Assembly: GCF_963678635.1 (NCBI RefSeq)
Contig: NW_026971588.1
Span: 1-48,152 of the forward strand
Length of the DNA: 48,152 nt
Direction: 5' to 3'
Source: Symsagittifera roscoffensis
Lineage: Eukaryota > Xenacoelomorpha > Acoela > Convolutidae
The notes beneath the pieces were generated by a model that ran no database searches, was not told the origin of the DNA, and saw only the letters and a list, made by a program, of their open reading frames with translations. The position numbers and the translations under genes are program-made. Position 1 is the stretch's first letter; each line of letters starts with the position of its first letter. Positions 9,491 through 20,200 of the stretch are shown here, one piece after another.

Positions 9491-12114
9491 CGTGGGCTAA
9501 AAAAATTATTATTTTGAGATTGAAAAGCGGTGGTATGGGGCTGTTCAATAATTTGTTCATAAGTATTATCATCTTGTGATGGATGTGTCATTATATGTTG
9601 GACGGGACTTTGTGATGTGGTGAGTCGAAAATTTGGATTATGTGTGATTGCTAAATTTCTAAAATTTCGCGGGGCTAGGGATAGTGGATGGTTATTTGGT
9701 AGGGGTGGTAATTGTGGTGCCGTTGGCTGTGTGTCGACATTGTTATGTTCTTCGTCGTATGTATTTTGTCGTGTTGTTATTTTTGTGTTATATTCTTTTA
9801 TTTGTGCGTCTAAAAGAATTTTGTTTATAGATGTGGAAAAAATTCCAAAAAATCCTGCAAAGAGTATGCGTGCTACGCTTGCTTGTCTGTTTACTTGTGT
9901 GTGTATAGCACATGTATTGTAGATTCCTTTTAAGAGTGAGAAAAGAAATCCAATAAAGTTAAACATTGCGTATAAAATAGTCAATTTTTCTAAGATGTAG
10001 TAGGGCCATCCTAGAAAATCTAGGATCTCATTTTTGAGTGTAACAAAGCTAAAAATGTTAATTGGTGATATATCTTGGGGACGGTATTTTTCGCCGTTTA
10101 GATATATATAATCTTTTATGTCTTTAAAATATCCGCTATAGTCTTGCGTGTAGATATCGGCAAATCCTGCGGTTTCTGCAAGTTTGCGTAAGTTTTGGTC
10201 TATTGATTGTCTTTGTATAGTGTCCATTTGTGTTAATAATTCTTGGAATTGTTGTGTTCTAATGTGATGTTGAATATCTGATTTTGAATAGATTCCTATT
10301 GATTGTAAGTCTATATTTGGGTTTCGAGCAATAGCGCGAATGCTTTCTGGTGAAAATTTTTTGAGTGATTGCATTAATGTGGGATATGGAGTGAGAAGAT
10401 AATATTTGTTTTCATCAGGGTTTAGTTGTACTACATTGTGGCTATTTTCTGATCCACATGGGACTGCGGTATCCCAGAAATATGTTCTTCGTGAAAGTGT
10501 ATCCACGAAATGTACTTTATTCTTATAAAAGATAGGAATTCTTTTATAACATCGTTTATCTTCAAAAACGTATAGTGGTGATACTTTTTTAGTACAAGTA
10601 TAAAACCATAAGATGTTTCCTTCGTAGTCTAAAAAATTTGATCTATTTCCTGATAATAAGTATCCTGCGTAGGGTATTTTTAATACTGCTAGTGCAAGTG
10701 ATTGTAGTATTTGTGTTCGTTCTAATTCGCATAGTTGATGTAGTGTTTCTAATTCAGAGAGTGACATTTCTTGAAAAATGCGGCTAATTGTATAGTCTAG
10801 TTTCATATCCAAATGAATATCATAGTGGATATTACCAAAATATGTAGTATTCATTAGTGATAATTCTTGTAAGCGTGTGCTTCTGGTGTCATAAGGTTTT
10901 AGATGTCCACCAGGTTGTCCGTTGCTTTTTTCAAAATTAACTGGTATATAGGATGTTCCTTCGTTTAGAGGGTGACCTGTGGCGTATGGGTCGATTTTTA
11001 CTTTACCAGTGGTCATGTCGAATCCTTTTTCATATTCAACTAATATTTCAGAGTATTGTGTTCTGTGAAGTGGATTCCTGTATTTACATGCAAGTTCTGT
11101 TTCTTGATATATTTGAAAACGTGTCAATTTATTTTCTATATTGTCTATGTTTCGAAAATCGGAACTTAGTTTGCGTGATGGATGGACTTGTTCATATAGA
11201 ATTGATTGTATGAAATATTTTTCGTGAAATTTTATCATACGAGCGTGTATTTTTGCTACTTGAAATGTTGTACATGTGTCTTCGGGGAACCAAACAATTG
11301 TTGCTTGTGTTCTCGTTGTAGGGTCATTTTTATCATGGTCATCTTGATCATTTTTACAAGGTAGTCGGATTCCTTGATAGATCATTGTATTATCAGATAA
11401 ATCTCGTGTGAGTTGTATTTTTTCGAGTTGTATTTTCCAATCGAAAAACATTATTTCTTGGTATCCTTTATTTTTTGTGTCTGCTTTGCAGTTTGATGGG
11501 TTATTTATACCAATGTGTGGTATCCAGTGTTTATCATGTAGGTCATAGGTTAATCGTCCGTGTGCGCCGTTATACGGGTATTTTTCGTCTAGTCTTATAT
11601 GTCCTTGGTGTCTTTCAAGTTGTGATTGATGTACAGAGTCTGAAAAAACTTGAAAATTAACTAATTTTCTTTGGGAGTTTTTATTTTTTGTGATGTTTAG
11701 TCTAAGTAATTCATTTTTACAATCGTCGGGATTGAGATGTAAAAGACGTTCTATATTACTTTGGTAGAATGATTCATGGTCAAGTCGGTTTTTGTTTCCG
11801 TTCGAGACTTGTGAACAATGTACTTTCTTTTCGGAAAATGTTGCTGTGAATTTATAACCTGTAACTGTTGTTGCTCGGGCTTTTGAATAGAGTGTTGCTA
11901 TTATATCTGTGGTTTCTATAGCTTGTGGTTCTGTTTCACATTGTGATACCTGATTGATTGCATATTTATGTAGTGTTTTTTGTTCATTTTCTTCGCAATC
12001 GTAATGTGTTACTAATAAATCTTGTGGTCCTGTACGAGGGGAAGGGTTTATATTTTGATTTGAGGTTATTAGAAAAAGGGTTTGGAGAAAAATTAATAAT
12101 TTTAGAATATACAT
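9487..12114 (-). CDS. env: Envelope-like membrane glycoprotein, 875 aa
   Basis: A hydrophobic signal peptide fills residues 1-18. A long Cys-containing ectodomain with many N-x-S/T sites follows to about residue 700. There is a strong membrane segment at about 711-737 (LTILYAMFNFIGFLFSLL...) and a second hydrophobic stretch at 746-767. The ~108-residue tail is hydrophilic and Pro/Gln-rich. This layout, and its place after pol, are those of a retroviral-type envelope. The Cys pattern, beginning HYDC, and the long juxtamembrane region vaguely recall class III-type glycoproteins captured from negative-strand viruses. That is only an impression and needs a profile search. The start ATG overlaps the end of the preceding ATG-less frame by 13 bases. 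Its end overlaps the 597-aa ORF. Confidence 0.75.
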   Translation of the reverse strand: MYILKLLIFLQTLFLITSNQNINPSPRTGPQDLLVTHYDCEENEQKTLHKYAINQVSQCETEPQAIETTDIIATLYSKARATTVTGYKFTATFSEKKVHCSQVSNGNKNRLDHESFYQSNIERLLHLNPDDCKNELLRLNITKNKNSQRKLVNFQVFSDSVHQSQLERHQGHIRLDEKYPYNGAHGRLTYDLHDKHWIPHIGINNPSNCKADTKNKGYQEIMFFDWKIQLEKIQLTRDLSDNTMIYQGIRLPCKNDQDDHDKNDPTTRTQATIVWFPEDTCTTFQVAKIHARMIKFHEKYFIQSILYEQVHPSRKLSSDFRNIDNIENKLTRFQIYQETELACKYRNPLHRTQYSEILVEYEKGFDMTTGKVKIDPYATGHPLNEGTSYIPVNFEKSNGQPGGHLKPYDTRSTRLQELSLMNTTYFGNIHYDIHLDMKLDYTISRIFQEMSLSELETLHQLCELERTQILQSLALAVLKIPYAGYLLSGNRSNFLDYEGNILWFYTCTKKVSPLYVFEDKRCYKRIPIFYKNKVHFVDTLSRRTYFWDTAVPCGSENSHNVVQLNPDENKYYLLTPYPTLMQSLKKFSPESIRAIARNPNIDLQSIGIYSKSDIQHHIRTQQFQELLTQMDTIQRQSIDQNLRKLAETAGFADIYTQDYSGYFKDIKDYIYLNGEKYRPQDISPINIFSFVTLKNEILDFLGWPYYILEKLTILYAMFNFIGFLFSLLKGIYNTCAIHTQVNRQASVARILFAGFFGIFSTSINKILLDAQIKEYNTKITTRQNTYDEEHNNVDTQPTAPQLPPLPNNHPLSLAPRNFRNLAITHNPNFRLTTSQSPVQHIMTHPSQDDNTYEQIIEQPHTTAFQSQNNNFFSPR

Positions 12115-13238
12115 GTGTATGATAATCCTGAGTATGGATTATAAAATGTAATGTAACCAATTGTGTTTTTAGTGTATCTGTCGTATTTGTATATTACTTC
12201 AGTAGTTATAAACGGTGGTGGTAGTGATTGAGCTGTTATGTTAGGTGGATTTAATGGGTAGGGATGTTGGGTAATATTATTTAACTTAACTGTGATTTCA
12301 AATTTTAATTGTAAACTGTTTTGTTGGAGTATTTGAATATTGTGATCACGGATATCGTTGTGAATATCTTGGCGATATTGTAATCTATTAAGTGCCCAGT
12401 TATGAAGGCGGTTACTTTCTTGATGTTGTCCAAATAGTGGTGGAGGTGCTGTGAATGTATTCCAATCTAATCTTAAAGGAATATTTATTGATGATTGTTC
12501 TCGATATCTGGCGTCGAGATTATTTGGAAAATTTAAGTTAAAGGGTAGTGGTGAAAATTGACTTATTGATGGTGTTGATGGTAGTGATAATGTTTCTGGT
12601 AGTGATGAGGATGTTGTTGTATCCGTAGAAATATCTATGGGGTCATTGACTAAATTTGGTTCACCTTGTGTGAATGAATTTGTAGTCCAATATGGCAGTC
12701 GTGATGTTAGGTTTGGGGGGTTAAAGGGATTTTCACGTATCTGTTCAGATGTTGGTGTTGAACCTAAGTAGTCTGAAGGTAGACTTGAAGTGCTTCGTTG
12801 TGAAAAAAGTGTAGGAGTTTCTGGTGTGATACCAGTGGTGTTTTCTGGAGTGGTTTGTGTTGGGGATTGAGGTATATCAAAATGAACTCGGGGAGTTTGA
12901 AAATTTCTATTTCGTCGAGGATGTATAATTTGTCTATTTATTTCTGCTGTGTTTTGGTTTTGACTAAGGTTTCGTATTCTACTTAGTTCTTGTGGTAGTG
13001 TTGGGTAAAGATTATATGTTGGTTCACTTAGGGATGCTTGTCGTTGAACTGGTTCTAGTGGTTCAGATAAACGAGCGTGCCTTTCTTCAAAGGTGTATGG
13101 ATTGTCTTGAAAAGAAATTCGTGTAGATGTTTGAGGGTTTTGAGTAGTTGAAGGTGGTGTTGGATTATCTTGGGATGATGTCGGTGAAGACTGATTCTGT
13201 GACTGTTGGGTAGCAATTTTTGATGGATTTTTAAATTG
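12102..13238 (-). CDS. ATG-less open frame of 378 codons, Ser/Thr/Pro/Asn-rich, no methionine
   Basis: My own translation of the minus strand shows an uninterrupted frame from just after a stop at 13241-13239 to TAA at 12104-12102. I see no ATG and no Met anywhere in it. The product is Ser/Thr/Pro/Gln/Asn-rich in its first two thirds (SLPSDYLGSTPTSEQ, TTTSSSLPETLSLPSTPS). The C-terminal ~120 residues are less biased (LHNWALNRLQYRQDIHNDI, EVIYKYDRYTKNTIGY). It begins 6 bases after the stop of the 62-aa ORF, in another frame, and overlaps the env ATG. Length and composition argue for real coding. It would need a non-AUG start, reinitiation or splicing onto an upstream ATG. Confidence 0.62.
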   Translation of the reverse strand, partial: QFKNPSKIATQQSQNQSSPTSSQDNPTPPSTTQNPQTSTRISFQDNPYTFEERHARLSEPLEPVQRQASLSEPTYNLYPTLPQELSRIRNLSQNQNTAEINRQIIHPRRNRNFQTPRVHFDIPQSPTQTTPENTTGITPETPTLFSQRSTSSLPSDYLGSTPTSEQIRENPFNPPNLTSRLPYWTTNSFTQGEPNLVNDPIDISTDTTTSSSLPETLSLPSTPSISQFSPLPFNLNFPNNLDARYREQSSINIPLRLDWNTFTAPPPLFGQHQESNRLHNWALNRLQYRQDIHNDIRDHNIQILQQNSLQLKFEITVKLNNITQHPYPLNPPNITAQSLPPPFITTEVIYKYDRYTKNTIGYITFYNPYSGLSYTCIF

Positions 13239-13243
13239 TTACT

Positions 13244-13432
13244 TTAGTGAGAGGGTTTATGTTTATTATAATATTCTTCTAAAAAAAGAATTAGAAAAAT
13301 TGTTGCTAGGGCAAATGTAATGATTGCTTTCTTTATACATTTACATATTGTCAAAATGAGGGATGATAGAAATGTTATGAAAATTACAAACAATAAAAAA
13401 ATATCAGTTCTACTGAAAATTGTTCGTATCAT
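13244..13432 (-). CDS. Small hydrophobic protein, 62 aa
   Basis: It has two hydrophobic segments (about residues 11-32 and 36-51) separated by the basic linker CKCIKKA, and a short charged tail, so it is probably a small membrane protein. Its ATG overlaps the stop of the 76-aa ORF as ATGA, and its own stop is followed within 6 bases by the ATG-less frame. I recognise no family. Its size and layout are reminiscent of small viral ion-channel or assembly proteins, but that is inference. Confidence 0.5.
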   Translation of the reverse strand: MIRTIFSRTDIFLLFVIFITFLSSLILTICKCIKKAIITFALATIFLILFLEEYYNKHKPSH

Positions 13433-13659
13433 TTAGACAAGTTGTTAAAATCGTACCTGTGGATATATTCAAGGGTTTTGGAAAGTTGGAGGAATAGTTC
13501 AATTATTGTGTAGAAAATTAAAAAAATGTTACAAAAAATTATTATGATTATTAGAAAAGATTCGATGATATCAAAAAGAAAGATTATAAAGACTTGAAGT
13601 ATTGAAAAAAAATGTTTAAAATTGATAAATATTTGAGCGACTGTTTGAGAGAAAAGCAT
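13429..13659 (-). CDS. Small hydrophobic protein, 76 aa
   Basis: A long run of Ile, Leu and Phe fills residues ~15-60 (FIIFLFDIIESFLIIIII...), enough for two membrane passes, followed by a polar tail. Its ATG directly abuts the stop of the preceding ATG-less frame (TAAATG). Its end overlaps the 62-aa ORF. The AT-rich base composition could generate such hydrophobic codons by chance, so the evidence is mostly positional. Confidence 0.42.
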   Translation of the reverse strand: MLFSQTVAQIFINFKHFFSILQVFIIFLFDIIESFLIIIIIFCNIFLIFYTIIELFLQLSKTLEYIHRYDFNNLSK

Positions 13660-13812
13660 TTAAGAAATGATCTCTTTGTCGAATATTTTTTGCTGTTTGA
13701 GGCGATTTTCTAGTGTGGTCGAATTATTTATTAGTTTTTTGACAAGTGGGTTGAGTTTCGTAAAAAATTGTTGGGGGCAATTTTCATGGTGACTGGGAGG
13801 TCGTCTTTTTCT
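13660..13812 (-). CDS. Short ATG-less open frame, 50 codons
   Basis: The frame opens after TAA at 13815-13813 and ends at TAA 13662-13660, immediately before the next ATG and in the same frame as it. The product starts with a basic patch (RKRRPP) and continues with a charged, helix-prone sequence (KLNPLVKKLINNSTTLENRLKQQ). Readthrough of its stop would fuse it to the hydrophobic 76-aa protein. No ATG is present. It may be the second exon of a spliced message, or not coding. Confidence 0.25.
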   Translation of the reverse strand, partial: RKRRPPSHHENCPQQFFTKLNPLVKKLINNSTTLENRLKQQKIFDKEIIS

Positions 13813-14259
13813 TTATTTTTGTTTGTCAAATGATCCGGGGTATGGTGAGATTTTTATACTTTAGGCTAATTAAAATCTTCATTTTGTGACTTTAGGCTAA
13901 GTTATCAAATTTGTTTTGGGGGTATTCGTGGTCTGAGTTGGGGAAATATTGTTGATCTTTGGGTTATTAGATAAGGGAGGGGTACGGTATTATGGTGATA
14001 TTTATTTTAGCTGTCAAGTTGGAGTGGTTTGCTTATTTTTGACCTGGAGGTTGTAAAGTTATAGTTAGAGATGTGCCTGGAGTTCTAGATTATTCGTCTA
14101 ATTGATCTTAGTTTGAGTTAGAGAAAGTGGCGGATTGGATGAATCCTATTGGTCTATTTTGAACTAGAATTATTGCGTACTTGTGAGCATGTTATTTTGA
14201 AAAATGGAAATGAAAAATGTTACGGAGGTTTCAAGATTGTGAAGTATAAAATTTTAAAA
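13813..14259 (-). other. Non-coding spacer between Gag-Pol and the downstream cassette
   Basis: About 450 bp without a long frame. It holds two copies of TTAGCCTAAAGT about 30 bp apart (13858-13869 and 13891-13902, plus-strand ACTTTAGGCTAA). In sense it also has an acceptor-like tract ending TTTCTCTAACTCAAACTAAG near 14107. A subgenomic, spliced envelope message would need an acceptor about here. Confidence 0.4.
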
Positions 14260-17200
14260 TTACTTTTTAAATTCTACTTTCTTTAATATTTTAGATTGGG
14301 GGATGAACATTTTGTAGTTTTTACGTGGTTGATTTCGGAGTCTTGTTGTCTTTCTATGTTCTGATTTGTCTATTTCTTCTTGGGGTATTATTTGTTCTGT
14401 CATTTTTCTATTTTTTCTTTGTTTTGGAGATTCTTTATGGTTTTGTGTATTGTTTTTGGTAGCGATTGGTTTTGTGTTTTGATTTTCGGTGGGGTTATCA
14501 TTTTGTTCTGTGTTTTTCAGATGTGGTTCGTTTTGAATAATTTTTAATCCTGTGAAAGAATATAATTGGGTTAATTCGCGGAGTGCGTATTCTTTTGGGT
14601 AATAAGGTAATAGGTTGTTTCGATGCTGAACGATTTCTTTTTTGTTTGAGTCGATAATTTTATATGTGACATCTGTGGGTTTTGCAATTATTTGATAGGG
14701 TCCTTTTCGGAGGGGTTGTAATTTTTTAGAAATTCCTTTTTGAGTATTAAAATTAGGTATTAAAACAAATGTTCCAATTTTTAAATCGGAAGCTGGTGTA
14801 AAACGTGAATTGATTTGTTCATTTATGTTTTGTCTTTGTAATAACTTTTTCGTTATTTTTTGGTAAATTTCATTGTGTTTCTTATCTCTATTTAAAATCC
14901 ATTCGGTGTGTGTACCGGAGGCTAATTTAAGGATTTGTGGGTGATGAAAATGATCTTCATCGTGCGTATGTAATGGTAGGTTATAACAAATTGAGTCTTT
15001 ATTTGGTTGACAATAACCTTGTGCGTTTTTATGGGAATTTGCTGTAAACATTATTGGTTTGCGTGGCTTTTGGTTGAAAACCATTTCGTATGGTGACATT
15101 CCTAAAGTTGTCGTGATTTGTGAATTATATGCTAATGGAAATAATTTTACATCTGCTGACCATTCGGTATATTTGGTATCATTTCCGTTGATGATACATC
15201 TAAGATATTCTTGTAGTGAACGGTTCATACCTTCGACTAAGCCGTTTGTCCAAGGTGCATGAGATGTACGTGGTTTGTGTTTAATGTTGTATAAATGACA
15301 TAGTGTTATTATTTCATTATTTATGAATTCTGTACCATTGTCTGTGACTAAAATTTCTGGTAGTCCAAATTTTGCTATCCAGTGTTCATAAAGTGTTGTG
15401 TATGCGTAATAAGCGTTACAATGTGGTACTGGGTTAAGTGCTACATAATGTGTAAATGCGTCAACAATTACCATAATGTAGGAGTTTCCTTCTGATGAGG
15501 GTGAAATTGGTCCTTTAGTATCAAATGAGATACGATGATTAAAGTATAAACTTTGTCCTTTAAAATCTTGTTTTTGTGCTATTTGTTTTTGATTTGGGTA
15601 AGGTTTATTTAATTGACATACTATACAATCATTGCATAGTACTTTTATCCAAATTGGTGCATTTGGGAAGTAAAAATTTTGTATAAAATTTGAATATGTT
15701 TTCTCTGATCCAGAGTGTCCTTTAATGTTTTGTGTATGTGAAATATTAAAAGCTATAAGAATCATACTTATAGGGAGACAGGGAACTGTAGATTCATTAA
15801 GGTTGTACTCTAAAAGGTCTGTATTTTCGTTAATTGTTGTATTGTTAAACTTGCGAAAGTATCGGAGGAGTGTTTTGTTTCCTAGAATGGTTGAATCTGC
15901 TTTGATAGGTTTAGTTTTATATTTGTGCCATGATTTTAGTTGTCGAATTACTGGGTCAAGGTTTTGATATTGTTTCAGTGTTGAAATTGTAATTGTTTCT
16001 GTTGGGGGGAGAAAAATGTTTTCGATTTCTAATTTAGATAATGGTATTGTATCAAGTGGGTCGTGAAGGTCAAAAACTTGATTTATTGTGTATTTTGAAT
16101 CATTTGTTTGTGGTCCTGATAAATTTATTTTATCAGTTAAATCTTCTTTTTCAATTAGTGGAAAATGGTCTTTTTTAGGTAGGTGTTGTTTTGTTCGTTT
16201 TTGTTGGGTGTTATTTTTTATCCATTGAGAATATGGAATTGGTTTAAAAGTTGATGTTCCAAGTAGGTCAACTTCATAATGATTATTTTGACAATCTAAA
16301 TAAAGTGGGAAATGTTGTAAATTATTTATTTGTGATTGTTCAATATCAGTTTTTACTGCATATTTGCATTCTAATCGAGGTGATGTTTCGTTTTCTGCAA
16401 GGTAGAATTTTATATTTTTGGGTATTTCAACTGTTGTTTTTCGTGTAAGTAATTCAGGTGGTGTATTTCGACTTAAGGTGTCTGGTAATGCAAGATTTTT
16501 TCCTGCAGTCCAAACTAAATGTAAGTTTGGAAATTTCATTAGAATTAGTTGAAATCTGTAAACTCGGTGGTTTGGGTTAGATTTCTGTGTAAAAAGAAAG
16601 ATGATTGGTTTGTGGTCTGTGAACAAAACTGTGGGATGTTTTGATCCAAGTATCAGAAATTCATATTCTGTAAGTGTATATATTATGGCTGTACATTCTC
16701 TCATTAGAGTTGAGAGTCGTAGCTCTGCTTGAGTGAATAATCGAGAATTTGCTGATATGAGGTTCATTTTATTTGTACCATTATGTGATTGTAATAATGC
16801 TGCGCCGATGCCAAAGTTCGAAGCATCGCACATTGCATAAAATGGTTGATCAGGGTCTGGAATTGTGTTTGAAATTTGTTCAGTTAAAAGTTTCTTTATT
16901 TCTTCGAATCGTGTTTGATGTTCTGTATTCCATTCAAAGTTGTTTTGTTGTCTAAGGATGTTATAAAATGGTCGTAGGTATAATTGCATTTTATAAACAT
17001 ATTTACTTAAAAAGTTTAACATTCCAAGGAACTCTTGGATTTTCTTTTTATTTGTTGGTGGTTGAAGTTTTTGAATAGCGTCAATGCGTGATTTCAGTGG
17101 AGTGATTGTTTTTCTTTCTATATTATGTCCTAAGAATTTAACTCTAGTCAAAAAGAAGTGTGATTTATCGGGGGCGGCCTTCAGATTTTCGTTCTGAAGT

Positions 17201-20200
17201 ATTTGGTGATATGTTTCTAAAACTTTGAACATTTCGTCTTTTGTTTGTGATTGCATAAAAACATCGTCTAAATAGGTGATTGCGTTTTTCTTGAGTATTA
17301 GTGGTCTAAAAATTTTGCTCATAAAGGCTGAAAATGCTGCTGGTCCTATGGATATTCCATAGAATAAGCGGTTGAATTCATATTGTTGGTTTCCGATAAC
17401 AAATTGTGTTAAACGTCGTGATTGTTCATCTAGTGGCATTTGATTGTATGCACTATTCATGTCGGCGGTTGTGAAGTATTTGCCGTTTATTTTTGTTAAA
17501 ATAACTTGTATTGGTTCAATAGGCCAATTACATTTTGATTCATCTATGAGTGAATTGAGGTATCTAGCATCAAGAACGATTTTTAACGATTCTCCTTTAG
17601 CTAGAATGATAACGGGGTTGATGAATGTGTTGCCTTTTGGTTGTTCTTCTTTATTAACCGGTGATATAATGTTGTATTGCTCTAAAATATCGAGTAATCT
17701 GTTTACTTTATCATGTAAGTGAATTGGTACTTTACTTGCTCTTTGTTTTTTGAAAACTGCGTCTGGTTTTAATGGGAGATGTAGTGATGAACTGATTTTG
17801 CCAACATCGAATTTTGATGTTGCATAGACTGATGAATATTGAATTAGCTGTTTGGCTAACTTTTCAAATTCGTCTTGTGTTATTTGTGAATGTTGGAAAT
17901 TAAACATTGTTAAAAATTTCTGTTGGTCCTCTGTGTAGTTACTGATGTTGAATGTAGGTTTGAAATATGGAGTTTTTGTGAAATAATCCGTATTTCTGTT
18001 TTCGTTACTTATTATATTATTTATAGATAATTCTTCATTAAGAATTGTAGATTGGCAAATATCTAGTAATTGGAGTATATTATTTACGCGATAGGCTTTT
18101 TCGTGTATTGGTGATATTGTTGCGTTGGTTTCACAATATCCTAAAAGTCCTAATGGTAATGTTACTTGGTAAGGTGTGTTGTTATAGACATGTAAGGAGA
18201 TGATATCTGAATTCGAATTTTTCAAATATTTTATTGAAGAGATTGTGATTTTGAAAAATTTATGAATCGGTTTGAATTCAAAATCTGACATATAAAATTT
18301 TTGTTTGTTTTGTGCTTTATCATATTGGTGAACTTGTTTGATTGAAAAATTATAGATGTTTCCTGATAGTGGTTTCAGGTGTTTTCTTTGTTGGTTAAAT
18401 ATCGGATAAAATTTTGAAAAGAATGGTGGTTGTTTATTCAATCTTTGAAAAAATGTTAAGGATGTTTCTTTTGTTTTTGTATATTTATCTTTGATTAATA
18501 TTTTACTATTTAGTATGTTAATTGTTGGTATATACTTTGAAATAAATGGTATTCCAATGATATTATATTTAATATCGGTGATATGGAATATTTGTTTAAA
18601 TGGCTTATTTAAAATTTTACTTTGTTCCATTGTTCTGGTAGGGAGGAGAAATAATTGGATTTTTCCGTAGTTTATCAATGTTGATCCTTGTGCTGTCGCT
18701 AGTTTGCTGGAGGTTTCAAGAGGTGTTAGCTTTGGGTGTAAGATTTTTATTTCATTCCATGTGGGAATGTTTATTATGTTTGATTCTGCTCCTGAATCAA
18801 TTAAAAAATCTATTTCAAGGTCTGGTGGTTGAAATTCTTTATTTCTTGGGCTTTCTAAGAGAAATGGTATTGTCCAAATTTTTTCTTTGGGTTGTTCTTT
18901 TTGTATATTTTGATAAATGTGGTTTGTATTCAAGCATTTTGTTTTGGTATTTTTATTGGTTTGATTTGTAGTGTTTATCTCATTTGTTTCTTGCGTCGTT
19001 GGTGTGGAATTTATGGGTGTAGTGTAATGATTTTGAAGAATTTGTGATTGATTTTCATATATATGTGATGGAAAGGGTTGTTCATATATGACAGATTCAT
19101 AGTCATTTTCGACTTTTATCATATTGATATCAAGAGTGTTTTCAGTATCACTTTCTGAATCTGATGATGTACAGTTTATTTGATTGAGTTGTAACGTATC
19201 AGTTACTGTGTCATCAATACCTGGAGGGTCTGATGTTGTTTCTGGGTTAGCTTGTACTTGATTGATTTGTCTTTGATGTTTAGGTGTACTGCTTCTGTGA
19301 CGATTATTAGAGTTATTGTAGTGATTATTATTTCGGTGTGGTGATTGGGAATAATTTCGATAGCGATTATTATAACTTGGGTGTCGGTTTTGTGAATTAT
19401 TTCGCGATCTGTTTTGGTAATTATTGTTTGGTCTGTTATAGTTCGATCTATTATATGAGTTATTCCTTGATCGGTTGTTCGGGTAATTCTGGTTTCGGTT
19501 GTTTGAATAACTTCTGTTTCGATTATAGGAGTAGTTTCTATTCCTATTGTATGATGAATTTCGTGATTGGTTGTTTGGATAATAGTTATTTCTTGATTGA
19601 GAATTAGATCTAGAAACAAATCGTTGTGTATTTGAATTTGATCTGGAGTAGTTATTTCGACTATTCGGTCTATTGTAGTGATTTTGTGATGAATTATACG
19701 TGTTTCTTCGTTCTGGTGATCTTCCTCTATAACTTGAGTTATATGGAGATTGATTTCTTGTATAGCTTGTATTGTTTGGGAGTGGTTTTCCTGAACTGTT
19801 GTTGCTGTATACATTTTTGTTTGGTAGGTTTTGATCTTTTTTCATGTATTGATAAAATGATTTATTTGGTTCTTTGTATTTTTGAGGTTTATTTTGACTA
19901 TCTTGTTGTTTTTGTCTACATTCGGAAATACTATGTCCGTATCGTCGGCAATAATTACACCATTTTTTGAAAGATGGTTTGCCTTTAAAGTTCGGGTTCT
20001 TTTCGTAAATATTGAGTATTTCAGTGATTTTTTCAACGAGATCTGTTTCTGATTCTTGTATATTATTAATATTAGTGGGAGTCGTTTCAATTTTGTTAAC
20101 GTATTGTAATTTCAGATTTTCCGTTTCTTCTAATTTCATTGTGATTTCTGCTTGTTCTAGTTTGTCTACTAGTTTTCTAAAATCTAAATCGGGTTCTCGA

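Noticed and set aside
19203-19814. 203-aa frame on the minus strand inside gag-pol
   Set aside because: It overlaps the Asn/Arg/Ser/Tyr-rich tract in another frame and consists of Ile/Thr-rich repeats expected from the same low-complexity codons. I found no start context or domain.
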